Part shown: one piece after another, positions 15,945-24,766 of the stretch | Layout of the letters: each line of letters opens with the position of its first letter | Position numbering within the stretch: the first letter of the stretch is position 1 | Assembly (NCBI RefSeq): GCF_001905125.1 | Contig: NZ_LWLE01000033.1 | Coordinates: 245,234 to 309,233, forward strand | Length of the DNA stretch: 64,000 bases | Source of the DNA: Streptomyces sp. TSRI0281 | GTDB lineage: Bacteria; Actinomycetota; Actinomycetes; Streptomycetales; Streptomycetaceae | Direction: 5' to 3' | Position numbers and translations under genes: made by a program | The notes under the pieces: model-generated | What the model was told of the DNA's origin: nothing | Database searches by the model: none | The model's input: the letters and a program-made list of their open reading frames with translations, nothing else

Positions 15945-16341
15945 CCCAGGAAGCTACGCCGAATCTGACGGCACGCGGCACGCGGCACGCGGCACGCGGC
16001 ACGCGGCACGCGGCACGCGGCACGCGGCACGCGGCACGCGGCACATGGTCGATCTATCGCATTTCAAGCGGTGAAACAACCCTTCTGGAGGGTCATATGA
16101 CAGGAACGGACATCCCTACCGTATCCAACGGGGAGGACGGCCGGGCCGGTCCCGCCGACCGGCCGGCACATACACTCGGGCCCGCCGGACCGGCAGGAAC
16201 TCCGGCACTCCGGCACGGACTCCGGTACGGACTCCGGTACGAACCGCGGTGATATCACCGGCATCCGACGAGCCGTGGGTCACCGAAGAATGCGACGAGC
16301 GACGGCACGGGGCGCGGAGCCCCGGCCGGGAACGTGGAGCG
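15945..16341. other. Gene-free repeat-rich interval
   Basis: This interval separates two divergent genes and holds the heptamer array (15970-16044). It also holds a looser repeat around 16197-16240 in which ACTCCGG alternates with (C/T)ACGG. No gene with plausible codon use is seen. It probably contains promoters for both flanking genes. Confidence 0.5.
15970..16044. repeat. Heptamer tandem array GGCACGC x ~10.7
   Basis: The unit GGCACGC is repeated without a mismatch over 75 bp, ending in a partial GGCAC. It lies just upstream of the CDP-glycerol-transferase-like gene. Perfect short arrays of this kind usually vary in copy number by slippage. Confidence 0.93.
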
Positions 16342-16851
16342 ATGGACATGGCCGAGAACGAATCAGGCGCCGACCGCCGGGGCGCGATACGGCTGCGCAG
16401 GGCCGCCGTCGAGGACGCGCAGGCCGTCACCCGGGTGTTCCTGGCCTCGCGGGCCGCGGCCATGCCCTATCTGCCCCGTGTCCACAGCGACGAGGACACC
16501 CTCGCGTGGATCACCCACGTCGTGCTGCGCGACAGCACCGTCTGGGTCGCGGAGAGCGGGGACGACGGCACCGGCGCGGTGGAGCTGCTGGGCTTCGCCT
16601 CCCTCGACGGGGCCGAGCTCGACCACCTCTACCTGCGCCCCGACGCGCTGCGCCGCGGAATCGGCACCAGGCTGCTGGAACAGGTCAAGGAGGCGTCTCC
16701 CGAGCGGCTGACCCTCTACACGTTCCAGCGCAACACCGGCGCACGGGCCTTCTACGAGCGGCACGGCTTCACCGCGGTCGCGTTCGACGACGGCAGCCGC
16801 AACGAGGAGAAGGAGCCCGACGTGCTGTACCGCTGGGCGCCCGTCAGATGA
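16342..16851 (+). CDS. GNAT N-acetyltransferase
   Basis: The 169-residue protein has the GNAT order of motifs: an N-terminal IRLRRAAVEDAQAVTRVF, then ELLGFASLDGAELDHLYLRP (motif D/A strands). The acetyl-CoA pyrophosphate loop RRGIGTRLL (R-x-x-G-x-G/A pattern) follows, and RNTGARAFYERHGF at the C-terminus. Substrate is unknown. ATG 16342 follows GGAG. The 3' end overlaps the end of the convergent glycosyltransferase gene by 8 bp. Confidence 0.93.
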   Translation: MDMAENESGADRRGAIRLRRAAVEDAQAVTRVFLASRAAAMPYLPRVHSDEDTLAWITHVVLRDSTVWVAESGDDGTGAVELLGFASLDGAELDHLYLRPDALRRGIGTRLLEQVKEASPERLTLYTFQRNTGARAFYERHGFTAVAFDDGSRNEEKEPDVLYRWAPVR

Positions 16852-17746
16852 CCGGCGGCCGTCCCAGCCGCGTCATCCGCCACACCGTGGACCAGCGCAT
16901 CGGGCGCCGGTCGCCGCACGGGGTGCGTACCCCTTCGGCGAAGCCGCCCGCCCAGGCGCGCAGGCCCTTCGCCGAGCGGGTACGGGCCACGGTCAGCAGG
17001 GTCCAGGTGCCCAGGTAGGCCGGGATCAGGGGGAGCGGAAGGTTGCGGCGGGCGAGCCAGACCCGGTTGCGGGCCGTCATCCGGTAGTAGACCGCGTGCC
17101 GGGCCGGGGAGGTCTTGGGGTGCTGGAGCAGCAGGTCGGGTTCGTACAGGATCTTCCAGCCCGCGTCGAGCGCCCGCCAGGACAGGTCCGTCTCCTCGTG
17201 GGTGAAGAAGAACTCCGCGGGCCAGTGGCCGGTTCCGGCCAGCATCTCCATGGAGAGGGCGTGGCCGCCGCCGAGGAACGCGGTGACCGGTCCGCGCCGC
17301 ATCGGGTCGCCCGCCCGCAGCCGCGGGATGTGACGGCGCTGGGTCTCGCCGAGCTCGTCGGCGATCCGGAAGCCGACGATGCCCAGGCGCGGGTCCGCGG
17401 CGAACAGCTCCTGGACCTTGCGGAACACTCCCTTGTCGACCAGCAGCCCGTCGTCGTCCAGCTCGATGACGACATCCACGTCACCGAGTTCGGCGAGCCG
17501 GTGCAGGCCGACATTGCGGCCGCCGGGGCAGCCGAGGTTCTCGTCCAGCTCGATGGTGGTCACCCCGCCCGCCAGGCCGGTCAGGCCGGGGAAGGAGCTG
17601 TAGTCCGGGAGCTCCGTGCCGTTGCCGATGATCACGAGCCGGGTGGGGCGGACGTCCTGCATGGCCACCGACGCCAGCAGCGCCTCGACCGCCTGCGGAC
17701 GGTCTCCCATGGTCACGATGGATACGCCGATGCGTGGTGCGGACAA
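16844..17746 (-). CDS. Family 2 glycosyltransferase
   Basis: The 300-residue protein shows GT2 motifs: GVSIVTMGDRPQAVEALLAS at the N-terminus, ENLGCPGGRNVGLH for nucleotide binding, ELDDDG as the metal-binding site, and FFFTHEETDLSWRALDAGW as the acceptor/catalytic ED motif typical of rhamnosyltransferase-like members. The C-terminal segment (LPLIPAYLGTWTLLTVART) may contact the membrane. The start is TTG 17746 with CAGGAG upstream. It stands alone; the acceptor is unknown. Confidence 0.9.
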   Translation of the reverse strand: MSAPRIGVSIVTMGDRPQAVEALLASVAMQDVRPTRLVIIGNGTELPDYSSFPGLTGLAGGVTTIELDENLGCPGGRNVGLHRLAELGDVDVVIELDDDGLLVDKGVFRKVQELFAADPRLGIVGFRIADELGETQRRHIPRLRAGDPMRRGPVTAFLGGGHALSMEMLAGTGHWPAEFFFTHEETDLSWRALDAGWKILYEPDLLLQHPKTSPARHAVYYRMTARNRVWLARRNLPLPLIPAYLGTWTLLTVARTRSAKGLRAWAGGFAEGVRTPCGDRRPMRWSTVWRMTRLGRPPVI

Positions 17747-17921
17747 GATCGGTACTCCTGGGCTCGACTGCGGCTCGGCTGCGGCACGACTGCGGCGGGG
17801 GCAGCGCCTCGGCCGCGGTGCCCGTGATCGTAACCTCTCGTTGTTCAGCCCATGGACGGTGACCGGTCACCTGTGCGCCGTTCCGTGTCCTGTCGTGCTT
17901 CACCCCGCCTCGCGGGCCGGT

Positions 17922-19388
17922 TCATCCGGCGGCCGGGCGCGAACCGCGCCGTGCGAGGAAGGCACCGGCGAGCAGGGCACCGGCCAGGACGAGCGCGGAG
18001 TTGACCAGGATCGCGACCGTGACCCCGGACAGGACGGCGTCCGGCCCCGTGGCCGCTCCCATCCGGGCGGTGACGACGGCGCTCATGACCGGGATACCGA
18101 GGGCGATGCCGACCTGCTGGGTCATCGTCGCCAGACCGGTGGCCAGGCCCTGCTCCTCGTCCGGCAGGCCCGAGGTGGCGGTGACCATGAAGCCCACGAT
18201 CATCAGCATGTTGCCGACACCGCCGATGAACGTGGCGGCCAGCAGCAGCCAGATCCAGGCCCCGGACGTGCCCAGCGCCACCAGGGAGAGCGTGGCAGCC
18301 GCCTGCACGATGCCGCCGGACACGATGGTGCGCCGACTGCCGAACCGGCCCACCGCACGGCCCCCGAGGGTGCCGCCGAGGACGGTGCCGATGCCCAGGA
18401 CCCCGAAGGCGAGACCGGTGGCGAGCGGGGAGTGGCCGAGGACCTCCTGGAGATAGAGGGTGAGCAGGAAGACCAGTGAGGTCTCGGTGACGAAGGCGAT
18501 CAGCCCGGCGGTGTTGCCCCAGATGACACTGCGCCGCTTCAGGATGTGTACGGGGACCAGCGGTGCGGCGGCCCGCTGCTCGACGAGGACGAACGCGACG
18601 AGCAGAACGGCCCCGGCGAGCAGGGCGGCCAGTGTGGTGGGCGCGGTCCAGCCGGATTCACCGGCCCGGGTGAGCCCGAACACCAGGAGCAGCAGCCCAC
18701 CGGTGACGGTCATCGCGCCGGGCAGGTCGAGCTTCGGGCGTCCGGCGGGCCGGGACTCGGCGATCACGGACGGCGCGAGGGCGACGACGAGCGCGGCGAC
18801 GGGGACGTTGATGAAGAAGGCCCAGCGCCAGGAGAGCAGATCGGTCAGCAGGCCGCCGAGGATGGCCCCGGCGGTGAACCCTGCGGACATCAGCGCGCCG
18901 TTGAGGCCGAGCGCGCGCTCGCGCAGCGGGCCCTCCTTGAACGCGGTGGTGAGCAGGGCGAGACCGGCCGGGGTGACGGCGGCGGTGGCCAGACCCTGCA
19001 GCACCCGCGCGGTGAGCAGGACTTCGGGCGAGTGGGCGAGTCCGCCGAGTGCGGAGGAGAGGCCGAGGACGACCATGCCGCCGATGAACAGGCGCTTGCG
19101 GCCGACGAGGTCGGCGATGCGGCCGAACAGGAGGGTGAATCCGGCCGCGGCGAGCGCGAAGGAGGTGGCGATCCACTGGAGGTGGGAGAGCGGGAAGCCG
19201 AGCCCCTCGCCGACGACCGGCAGGGCGACGTTCAGGATCGAGAAGTCCACGGCGATCATGAACTGTGCGCCGAGAAGGAGGGTGAGCACGAGCTTCTGGC
19301 GGCCCGTCATGCGCAGGGGGGACGGTGGCGTGCCGGTGGGAGCCGCGCTCGGGGCAGGGGCGAGGGGTGTCGTACGGGACGCGGACAT
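17922..19388 (-). CDS. MFS drug exporter, DHA2 (14-helix) family
   Basis: The 488-residue protein has hydrophobic segments throughout and the DHA2 markers: AVDFSILNVALPVVG (motif D1), GRIADLVGRKRLFIGG (motif A), LARVLQG-like motif B in TARVLQGLATAAVTPAGLAL and motif C in GFTAGAILGGLLTD. It should export hydrophobic compounds using the proton gradient. It is divergent from a TetR gene 102 bp away, the classic local regulator arrangement, with candidate operators between them. Confidence 0.94.
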   Translation of the reverse strand: MSASRTTPLAPAPSAAPTGTPPSPLRMTGRQKLVLTLLLGAQFMIAVDFSILNVALPVVGEGLGFPLSHLQWIATSFALAAAGFTLLFGRIADLVGRKRLFIGGMVVLGLSSALGGLAHSPEVLLTARVLQGLATAAVTPAGLALLTTAFKEGPLRERALGLNGALMSAGFTAGAILGGLLTDLLSWRWAFFINVPVAALVVALAPSVIAESRPAGRPKLDLPGAMTVTGGLLLLVFGLTRAGESGWTAPTTLAALLAGAVLLVAFVLVEQRAAAPLVPVHILKRRSVIWGNTAGLIAFVTETSLVFLLTLYLQEVLGHSPLATGLAFGVLGIGTVLGGTLGGRAVGRFGSRRTIVSGGIVQAAATLSLVALGTSGAWIWLLLAATFIGGVGNMLMIVGFMVTATSGLPDEEQGLATGLATMTQQVGIALGIPVMSAVVTARMGAATGPDAVLSGVTVAILVNSALVLAGALLAGAFLARRGSRPAAG

Positions 19389-19415
19389 GGCGTGCCCTTC
19401 CTGAGGCCGACCGCT

Positions 19416-19450
19416 TTAATGGTTCTGTGGTTCCGTTAAGGTGGAATCAC
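19416..19450. promoter_or_regulatory. Candidate TetR operator between MFS and TetR genes
   Basis: Two overlapping dyads lie here. TTAATGG (19416-19422) and CCGTTAA (19433-19439) match at 6 of 7. GTGGTTCC (19427-19434) and GGAATCAC (19443-19450) match at 7 of 8 with 8 bp between. Either fits a TetR dimer site that would control both promoters. Confidence 0.5.
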
Positions 19451-19490
19451 CATAACAAGGGAAGGCTACTAATGGAACTGGAGACCCGTT

Positions 19491-20105
19491 ATGGATGCTG
19501 AGGATGGAGAGCCGGGCACCGTCCGGCCCGGCGGCCGTACCGCCCGGGTACGGGAATCGGTCCTGCGGGCCGCGGGGGACGCGCTGGCGGAGCACGGCTT
19601 CGACCGGCTCGACCTGGCCGAGGTCGCCCGCCGCGCGGAGGTCGGCAAGACGACCGTCTACCGGCGCTGGTCCACCCCCGCCGGACTGGTCGCCGACCTC
19701 CTCACGGACATGGCGGAACACTCCGTGCCGCGCGCGGACACCGGCTCGCTGACCGAGGACCTCAGGGCGAACGCCCGGCTGGTGGTCCGCACGCTGGCCG
19801 ATCCGCGTCAGGGGGCGCTCTTCGCGGCGGTGATCGCCGCGGCCACCTGCGACCCGCGCACGGCCGAGGCGCTGCACCGCTTCTACGCGGTACGGATCAA
19901 GGAGTGGGCCGGCTGTGTGGAAGCCGCGGTCGAACGCGGGGAACTGCCCGCCGGAACGGACGCGGGCGAGGTGATCCTGGCCGTCTCGGCGCCGCTCTAC
20001 TACCGGCTGCTGGCCAGCGGCGGCACCCTGGACGAGGCCGCCGCCGACCGGGCCGCCGAAGCCGCCGCCGTCGCCGCGCGGGCGGGAGTGTTCGTACGGA
20101 CGTGA
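19491..20105 (+). CDS. TetR-family repressor
   Basis: The 204-residue protein has an N-terminal TetR helix-turn-helix: SVLRAAGDALAEHGFDRLDL, then EVARRAEVGKTTVYRRW. The C-terminal domain includes DPRQGALFAAVIAAATCDPR, as in the TetR_C_16/AcrR-like group. It probably represses the divergent MFS gene and itself. The ATG has GGAG 9-12 bases upstream. Confidence 0.92.
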   Translation: MDAEDGEPGTVRPGGRTARVRESVLRAAGDALAEHGFDRLDLAEVARRAEVGKTTVYRRWSTPAGLVADLLTDMAEHSVPRADTGSLTEDLRANARLVVRTLADPRQGALFAAVIAAATCDPRTAEALHRFYAVRIKEWAGCVEAAVERGELPAGTDAGEVILAVSAPLYYRLLASGGTLDEAAADRAAEAAAVAARAGVFVRT

Positions 20106-20255
20106 GCGGTGAGCCGTGCGCGGTGCGACGTGTGCGGGGTTCGCACGGGCGGGAGGGGTGTTTCGGGGCGGGCGCGGGGTTCGTACGGGCACGGGGGGGC
20201 GTGCGTCAGGCGTCCGCCGGGCGGCGGCGCCGTACCGGAATGCGCCCTCGCTCCG

Positions 20256-20292
20256 GGGGAGACGTGCGCGACGGGTCCGCGCACGTCTCCCC
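20256..20292. terminator. Hairpin terminator
   Basis: A perfect 15-bp stem, GGGGAGACGTGCGCG (20256-20270) with CGCGCACGTCTCCCC (20278-20292) and a 7-nt loop, lies between the convergent ends of the TetR and PhzF genes. It can serve both strands. Confidence 0.85.
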
Positions 20293-20317
20293 GGCCGGGG
20301 TCGTCACCGGCTGACGC

Positions 20318-21250
20318 TCAGCCGATCCGGGCGCCCGTCCCGCCGACCCTGATCCGGGCGTCGCCGGCACGCAGTTCGACGGTGAGTGTGCCGGGGCGGC
20401 CCATGTCCGCGCCCTGGTGCAGGGTGAGTACGGCGGTGTCCGGGACGAGGCCGCGGTCGCGTGCGTACGCGCCGAAGGCTGCCGCCGCCGCTCCGGTCGC
20501 CGGGTCCTCGACCACTCCGCCGACGGGGAAGGGGTCCCGGACGTGGAAGACGTTCCCGGACTCGCGCCACACCAGCTGGAGCGTCGTCAGGTCGAGCCGG
20601 TGCATCAGCGCTTCGAGCCGCGCGAAGTCGTAGTCGAGGTCCGCCAGCCGCTCACGGGTCGCGGCGGCCAGCACCAGGTGCCGGGCGCCCGCGTAGGCGA
20701 TCCGGGGCGGCAGCGCGGGGTCGAGGTCGGCGGCCGGCCAGTCCAGCGCGGCCAGAGCCTCCGTCAGGTCGGCCGGGCCGATGTCCGTGACCTGCGGTTC
20801 GACGCTGGTCAGGACGGCGCGCAGCTCGTCGCCGTGCCGGGTGACGGTGACCGGGACGGTACCCGCCCGGGTGGCGAACACCAGGTCGCCGGGGCCGTCG
20901 CGTTCCGCGAGCGCGATGGCGGTCGCGACCGTCGCGTGGCCGCAGAAGGGGACTTCGGCCTTCGGGCTGAAGTAGCGGATCGTGTGGGCCGCGTCGCCGG
21001 TCCGCTCCGTCAGGAACGCCGACTCGCTGTAGCCGAGCTCCGCGGCGGTGGCCAGCATCTCCGCATCGTCGAGGCAGGACGCGTCCAGGACGACTCCGGC
21101 GGGATTTCCGCCGTCCGGGTCGGTGGAGAAGGCGGTATAGCGCAGGACGTCGATCCCGGAGGCCGGGTGGCCGGGATGGTTTCGGTCCTGGCCCTGGCCC
21201 TGGTCCTGGTCATGGTCCTGGCTCTGGTTCCGGCTCTGGCTGTCGCTCAT
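20318..21250 (-). CDS. PhzF-family isomerase/epimerase
   Basis: The 310-residue protein shows the PhzF fold markers GNPAGVV near the N-terminus, YSESAF with the catalytic Glu, FCGHATVATAIAL and, in the C-terminal half, DPATGAAAAAFGAY. Family members isomerise or fold small metabolites, as in phenazine biosynthesis, but most members have unknown substrates. The first 25 residues are a low-complexity stretch of Ser, Gln and Asp (SQSRNQSQDHDQDQGQGQ) encoded by a short tandem repeat. ATG 21250 is the best start available; a start after the repeat would also leave a complete fold. Confidence 0.9.
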   Translation of the reverse strand: MSDSQSRNQSQDHDQDQGQGQDRNHPGHPASGIDVLRYTAFSTDPDGGNPAGVVLDASCLDDAEMLATAAELGYSESAFLTERTGDAAHTIRYFSPKAEVPFCGHATVATAIALAERDGPGDLVFATRAGTVPVTVTRHGDELRAVLTSVEPQVTDIGPADLTEALAALDWPAADLDPALPPRIAYAGARHLVLAAATRERLADLDYDFARLEALMHRLDLTTLQLVWRESGNVFHVRDPFPVGGVVEDPATGAAAAAFGAYARDRGLVPDTAVLTLHQGADMGRPGTLTVELRAGDARIRVGGTGARIG

Positions 21251-21358
21251 GTGGCAGCTCAACCGTGCCCCCCGGCGGGGCATTCCCGACGGGAGCGCCG
21301 GGAGCGCCGGGAGCGGCGGAAGCGCCGGGTCCGGTCGGGAGCCGCCGGAGCGGCCGAC

Positions 21359-21392
21359 GGCCGTCGCGGTCCCGACCGGGACCGCGACGGCC
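21359..21392. terminator. Hairpin terminator
   Basis: GGCCGTCGCGGTCCC (21359-21373) pairs perfectly with 21378-21392 around the 4-nt loop GACC. It lies directly behind the lamin-tail gene and would end its minus-strand transcript. Confidence 0.85.
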
Positions 21393-21416
21393 GGATCAAG
21401 GCTGCCCGACGACGGG

Positions 21417-21884
21417 TCAGTGGCAGTTCTTGACGCCCTTGCTCGACTTCTTGAAGGAGCAGGAGTCCTGGAGCTTGCCGTTCGGCTTGATCAGCCGGGC
21501 CTTGTCACCGGTGTTGTTCCAGACATACGAGCCGCGGTTCCAGTACACGCTGCCCGAGGCGTTCTTGCCCTTGCCGGTGCGGACCTTGACGGTCTTGCCC
21601 GCACCGACGGTGTAGCTGCCGAAGGTGTAGGTGTAGCCGGTGTTGTCCTTCAGCTTGTAGCCCTTGAGCTGGAGCTTCTTCTTGCCGTTGTTGTGGATGT
21701 CCACCCACTCGGCGTTGAGGGACTTGTTCGAGCGGTTGTCCTTGCCGGGGCTGTCGTACTGGATCTTGCCGAGGTGCAGCCCGCCCTGATGGGCGGCCGC
21801 CGAGGCCGGTGCCGTGGCGAGGAGCGAGCCGGCCAGAGCGGTGGCGGCGGCCAGGGCGAGAGGCGCAGCGGTGCGTATGCGCAT
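21417..21884 (-). CDS. Secreted lamin-tail-domain protein
   Basis: The 155-residue protein begins with a Sec signal peptide (MRIRTAAPLALAAATAL, cleavage probably after ATAPASA near residue 29). The mature part matches a lamin-tail domain: LNAEWVDIHNNGKKKLQLKG, YKLKDNTGYTYTFGSYTVGA, GSYVWNNTGDKARL and a C-terminal DSCSFKK. The domain is a beta-sandwich often found in secreted bacterial proteins and nucleases. Two Cys residues near the end may form a disulphide. No catalytic domain is attached. Role at the cell surface is unknown. Confidence 0.9.
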   Translation of the reverse strand: MRIRTAAPLALAAATALAGSLLATAPASAAAHQGGLHLGKIQYDSPGKDNRSNKSLNAEWVDIHNNGKKKLQLKGYKLKDNTGYTYTFGSYTVGAGKTVKVRTGKGKNASGSVYWNRGSYVWNNTGDKARLIKPNGKLQDSCSFKKSSKGVKNCH

Positions 21885-22107
21885 GCTGTGTGGTCCTTAC
21901 GTGTAGGAACGGTGAAGGCGTAAGGGTTGCGAGCATACGGGTTGCACGCGTTCGCGTGGTGGTCGGATGACGATATCCGTAAAACCTGCCATTTCGCGGC
22001 GAGTTCCGGCCACCCGGCCGGTCCCCGAAGGGCCTGGTCCCCGCCGTAAGCCGTCACCCGCCGAAAGCCGACACCGGCCGAGCGCCGCCCCGCGCAAGCG
22101 CGCGGCG

Positions 22108-22863
22108 TCAGCCCCGTCCGACGTACGGCATCGTCGTCGCCAGCACCGTGGCGAACTGCACGTTGGCCTCCAGCGGCAGTTCGGCCATGTGCAGTACCGT
22201 CCGGGCCACGTCCGCCGCCGCCATGACCGGCTCCACCGCCAGTTCCCCGTTGGCCTGGAGAATGCCGGTCCGCATCCGCTCGGTCATCTCCGTCGCCGCG
22301 TTGCCGATGTCGATCTGCCCGCAGGCGATCCGGTACGGACGCCCGTCCAGCGACAGCGCCTTCGTCAGACCTGTCATCGCGTGCTTCGTCGCGGTGTACG
22401 CGATCGAGTGCGGGCGCGGCGCGTGGGCGGAGATCGAGCCGTTGTTGATGATCCGGCCGCCCTGCGGGTCCTGCTCCTTCAGCTGCCGGTACGCCGCCTG
22501 CGCGCACAGGAACGCCCCGGTCAGATTCACCTCCACCACCGCACGCCAGTCCTCGTACGCGAGGTCCTCGACCGGCACCGAAGCCGGTCCGAAGGTGCCC
22601 GCGTTGTTGAAGAGCAGGTCCAGACGGCCGAATCGCTCCCGAACCGAGGTGAAGAGCGCGTCGACCTCGTCCGGGTCGGTCACATCGGTGCGTACGCTCA
22701 GCACGTCCTGTGAAGCCGTGGCCTCGGCCGTCCGTGCCAGCGGCTCTTCCCGCCTCCCCGCCAGGGCGACCGACCAGCCCGCCCCCGCCAGGGCGAGCGC
22801 GACAGCCCGTCCGATACCCGAACCCGCACCCGTGACGACGGCAACTCTCCGCTCAGTGTTCAT
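22108..22863 (-). CDS. Short-chain dehydrogenase/reductase
   Basis: The 251-residue protein has the classical SDR order: TGAGSGIGRAVAL for NAD(P) binding, the acidic/dinucleotide region ALAGRREEP, NNAGTFGPASVP, the catalytic Ser in NNGSISAHAPRP and Tyr/Lys in AYTATKHAMTGL. Substrate is unknown. ATG 22863 was chosen because the Rossmann motif begins ten residues later; the open frame upstream has no protein character. It is transcribed alone, divergent from the phosphatase gene. Confidence 0.93.
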   Translation of the reverse strand: MNTERRVAVVTGAGSGIGRAVALALAGAGWSVALAGRREEPLARTAEATASQDVLSVRTDVTDPDEVDALFTSVRERFGRLDLLFNNAGTFGPASVPVEDLAYEDWRAVVEVNLTGAFLCAQAAYRQLKEQDPQGGRIINNGSISAHAPRPHSIAYTATKHAMTGLTKALSLDGRPYRIACGQIDIGNAATEMTERMRTGILQANGELAVEPVMAAADVARTVLHMAELPLEANVQFATVLATTMPYVGRG

Positions 22864-23005
22864 GGCCCGGCAGCGTACGGGAGGTGTGGTCGCAGGTGGC
22901 ACGCGGTGCTCATCGAGCCGCCATGAGGATGTTGTGTACCCGACAACGGCAGGTCGTCGCCCCGCACTCCAATGCCTCTGACAACAGCCGTCAGGGGAGG
23001 GGCAC

Positions 23006-24673
23006 ATGACACCCGCACCGTTCAGTACCGCGCCCGGTCAGCAGAGCCATTCCGCGGAACTCCGCGCCGCGGCCCGCCACATCGGTGAGGGCGTCGGCCG
23101 CCGCCGCCTCCTCACCGCCACCGGCGCCGCCGCCGCGCTCGCCTTCGCGGTCAACCTGCCCTCCGCGGGCGTCGCGAGCGCCGCCGAACTCGACGCGCGG
23201 CGCATCACCGAGGACCCCTTCACCCTCGGCGTCGGCTCCGGCGACCCGCTGCCCGACTCCGTCCTGCTCTGGACGAGACTCGCGCCGCGCCCCTACGAGC
23301 CCGGCGGCGGACTGCCCGGTGTCCGCGTCCAGGTCGGCTGGGAGGTGGCCCGCGACGAGCGCTTCCGCCGCATCGTCCGGCGCGGCTCGGTCACCGCCCA
23401 CCCGGAGTTCGCCCACAGCGTCCGCGCGGACATCAAGGGCCTCGACTCCGACCGCACCCTCTACTACCGTTTCCGGGCCGGCGGCTGGATCAGCCCGGTC
23501 GGCCGCACCCGCACCGCACCCGCCCGCACCGCCCGCAACAGCTCGCTGACCCTGGCCGCGGTCTCCTGCCAGGCGTACCACGACGGCTACTTCACCGCGT
23601 ACAAGCACCTCGCCCAGGAGGATGTCGACGTGGTCTTCCACCTCGGCGACTACCTCTACGAGTACGCGGTCACCGCGACCGGCGGCGCCCGCGACTACAC
23701 CGACCGCAGGCTCCCGGCGCACTACAACCGCGAGACGGTCACCCTGGAGGACTACCGGCTGCGGTACGCCCTCTACAAGTCCGACCCCGATCTGCGGGCC
23801 GCCCACGCCGCGCACCCCTTCGTCGTCACCTGGGACGACCACGAGACCGAGAACAACTACGCGGGCGGGACCCCGGAGAACGACGTCCCGCCGGAGGAGT
23901 TCCTGCTGCGCAGGGCCGCCGCCTACCGCGCGTACTGGGAGAACCAGCCGCTGCGCACCCCGCAGCGGCCCACCGGTCCCGACATGCGGCTCTACCGACG
24001 CCTTCAGTTCGGCCGGCTCGCCCAGTTCGACATCCTCGACACCCGTCAGTACCGCAGCAACCAGGCGTACGGGGACGGCTGGAAGGTCCCGGGGCCGGAG
24101 TCCGAGGACCCCGCCCGCACCATGACGGGCGCCGCCCAGGAGCGTTGGCTGATCGACGGCTGGCACGCCTCGCGGGCCACCTGGAACGTCGTACCGCAGC
24201 AGGTCACCTTCGCGCAGCGACGTGACGTTCCGACCGACGCCTTCAAGCTGTCCATGGACTCGTGGGACGGCTATCCGGCCTCCCGGCAGCGGCTCCTGAA
24301 CGGTGCGGCGGCGGCCGGGGTCGACAACCTGATGGTGCTGACGGGCGATGTGCACGTCGGCTACGGCTTCGATCTCAAGCAGGACTTCGACGACCCGTCC
24401 TCCCGCACCGTCGGCACGGAGATCGTCGCCACGTCCGTCGCCAGCGGCAAGGACGGCTCGGACAAGCCGGCCAACTGGAACAACCAGACGCGGGCCAACC
24501 CGCACATGAAGTTCTACAACGGGCGCCGCGGCTACGCGCGCATCGCCCTCGGCACGAAGGAGGCACGCGCCGACTTCCGTACGGTGTCGGCCGTCACCAC
24601 CCCCGGAGCGCCCCTCACCACCGCGGGGTCCTTCGTCACCGAGGCCGGGAACCCGGGGCTCACGCCCGCGTAA
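23006..24673 (+). CDS. phoD: PhoD-like alkaline phosphatase, Tat-exported
   Basis: The 555-residue protein carries a twin-arginine signal (GRRRLLTATGAAAALAFAV, residues 31-49). An N-terminal Fn-like PhoD domain (FTLGVGSGDPLPDSVLLWTR) is followed by the metallophosphatase core: AVSCQAYHDGYFTAYKHLAQ, FHLGDYLYEY, TWDDHETENNY and LTGDVHVGYG. These hold the metal-binding Cys, Asp and His residues of PhoD. It releases phosphate from phosphodiesters and monoesters outside the cell. I see no clear direct repeat of GTTCACC upstream, so PhoP control is not supported by this sequence. The gene stands alone. Confidence 0.94.
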   Translation: MTPAPFSTAPGQQSHSAELRAAARHIGEGVGRRRLLTATGAAAALAFAVNLPSAGVASAAELDARRITEDPFTLGVGSGDPLPDSVLLWTRLAPRPYEPGGGLPGVRVQVGWEVARDERFRRIVRRGSVTAHPEFAHSVRADIKGLDSDRTLYYRFRAGGWISPVGRTRTAPARTARNSSLTLAAVSCQAYHDGYFTAYKHLAQEDVDVVFHLGDYLYEYAVTATGGARDYTDRRLPAHYNRETVTLEDYRLRYALYKSDPDLRAAHAAHPFVVTWDDHETENNYAGGTPENDVPPEEFLLRRAAAYRAYWENQPLRTPQRPTGPDMRLYRRLQFGRLAQFDILDTRQYRSNQAYGDGWKVPGPESEDPARTMTGAAQERWLIDGWHASRATWNVVPQQVTFAQRRDVPTDAFKLSMDSWDGYPASRQRLLNGAAAAGVDNLMVLTGDVHVGYGFDLKQDFDDPSSRTVGTEIVATSVASGKDGSDKPANWNNQTRANPHMKFYNGRRGYARIALGTKEARADFRTVSAVTTPGAPLTTAGSFVTEAGNPGLTPA

Positions 24674-24766
24674 CGCGTACGGCCTCCCACCGGCGCCGGA
24701 CACCGGCCGGTCAACGGCCTCCCGGCGGACAGGGCGGTGCGGAGCGGCCCCGTGAGCGGTACGGGG

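Noticed and set aside
14607..15968. 453-codon plus-strand frame opposite the CDP-glycerol-transferase-like gene
   Set aside because: The composition is typical of antisense shadow frames, with no motifs, whereas the minus strand has clear GT-B motifs.
15970..16044. CRISPR array
   Set aside because: The units are 7 bp, contiguous and without spacers.
22864..23005. PHO box upstream of phoD
   Set aside because: No clear GTTCACC direct repeats with the right spacing are present; only a weak GTTG/CAAC dyad is visible.
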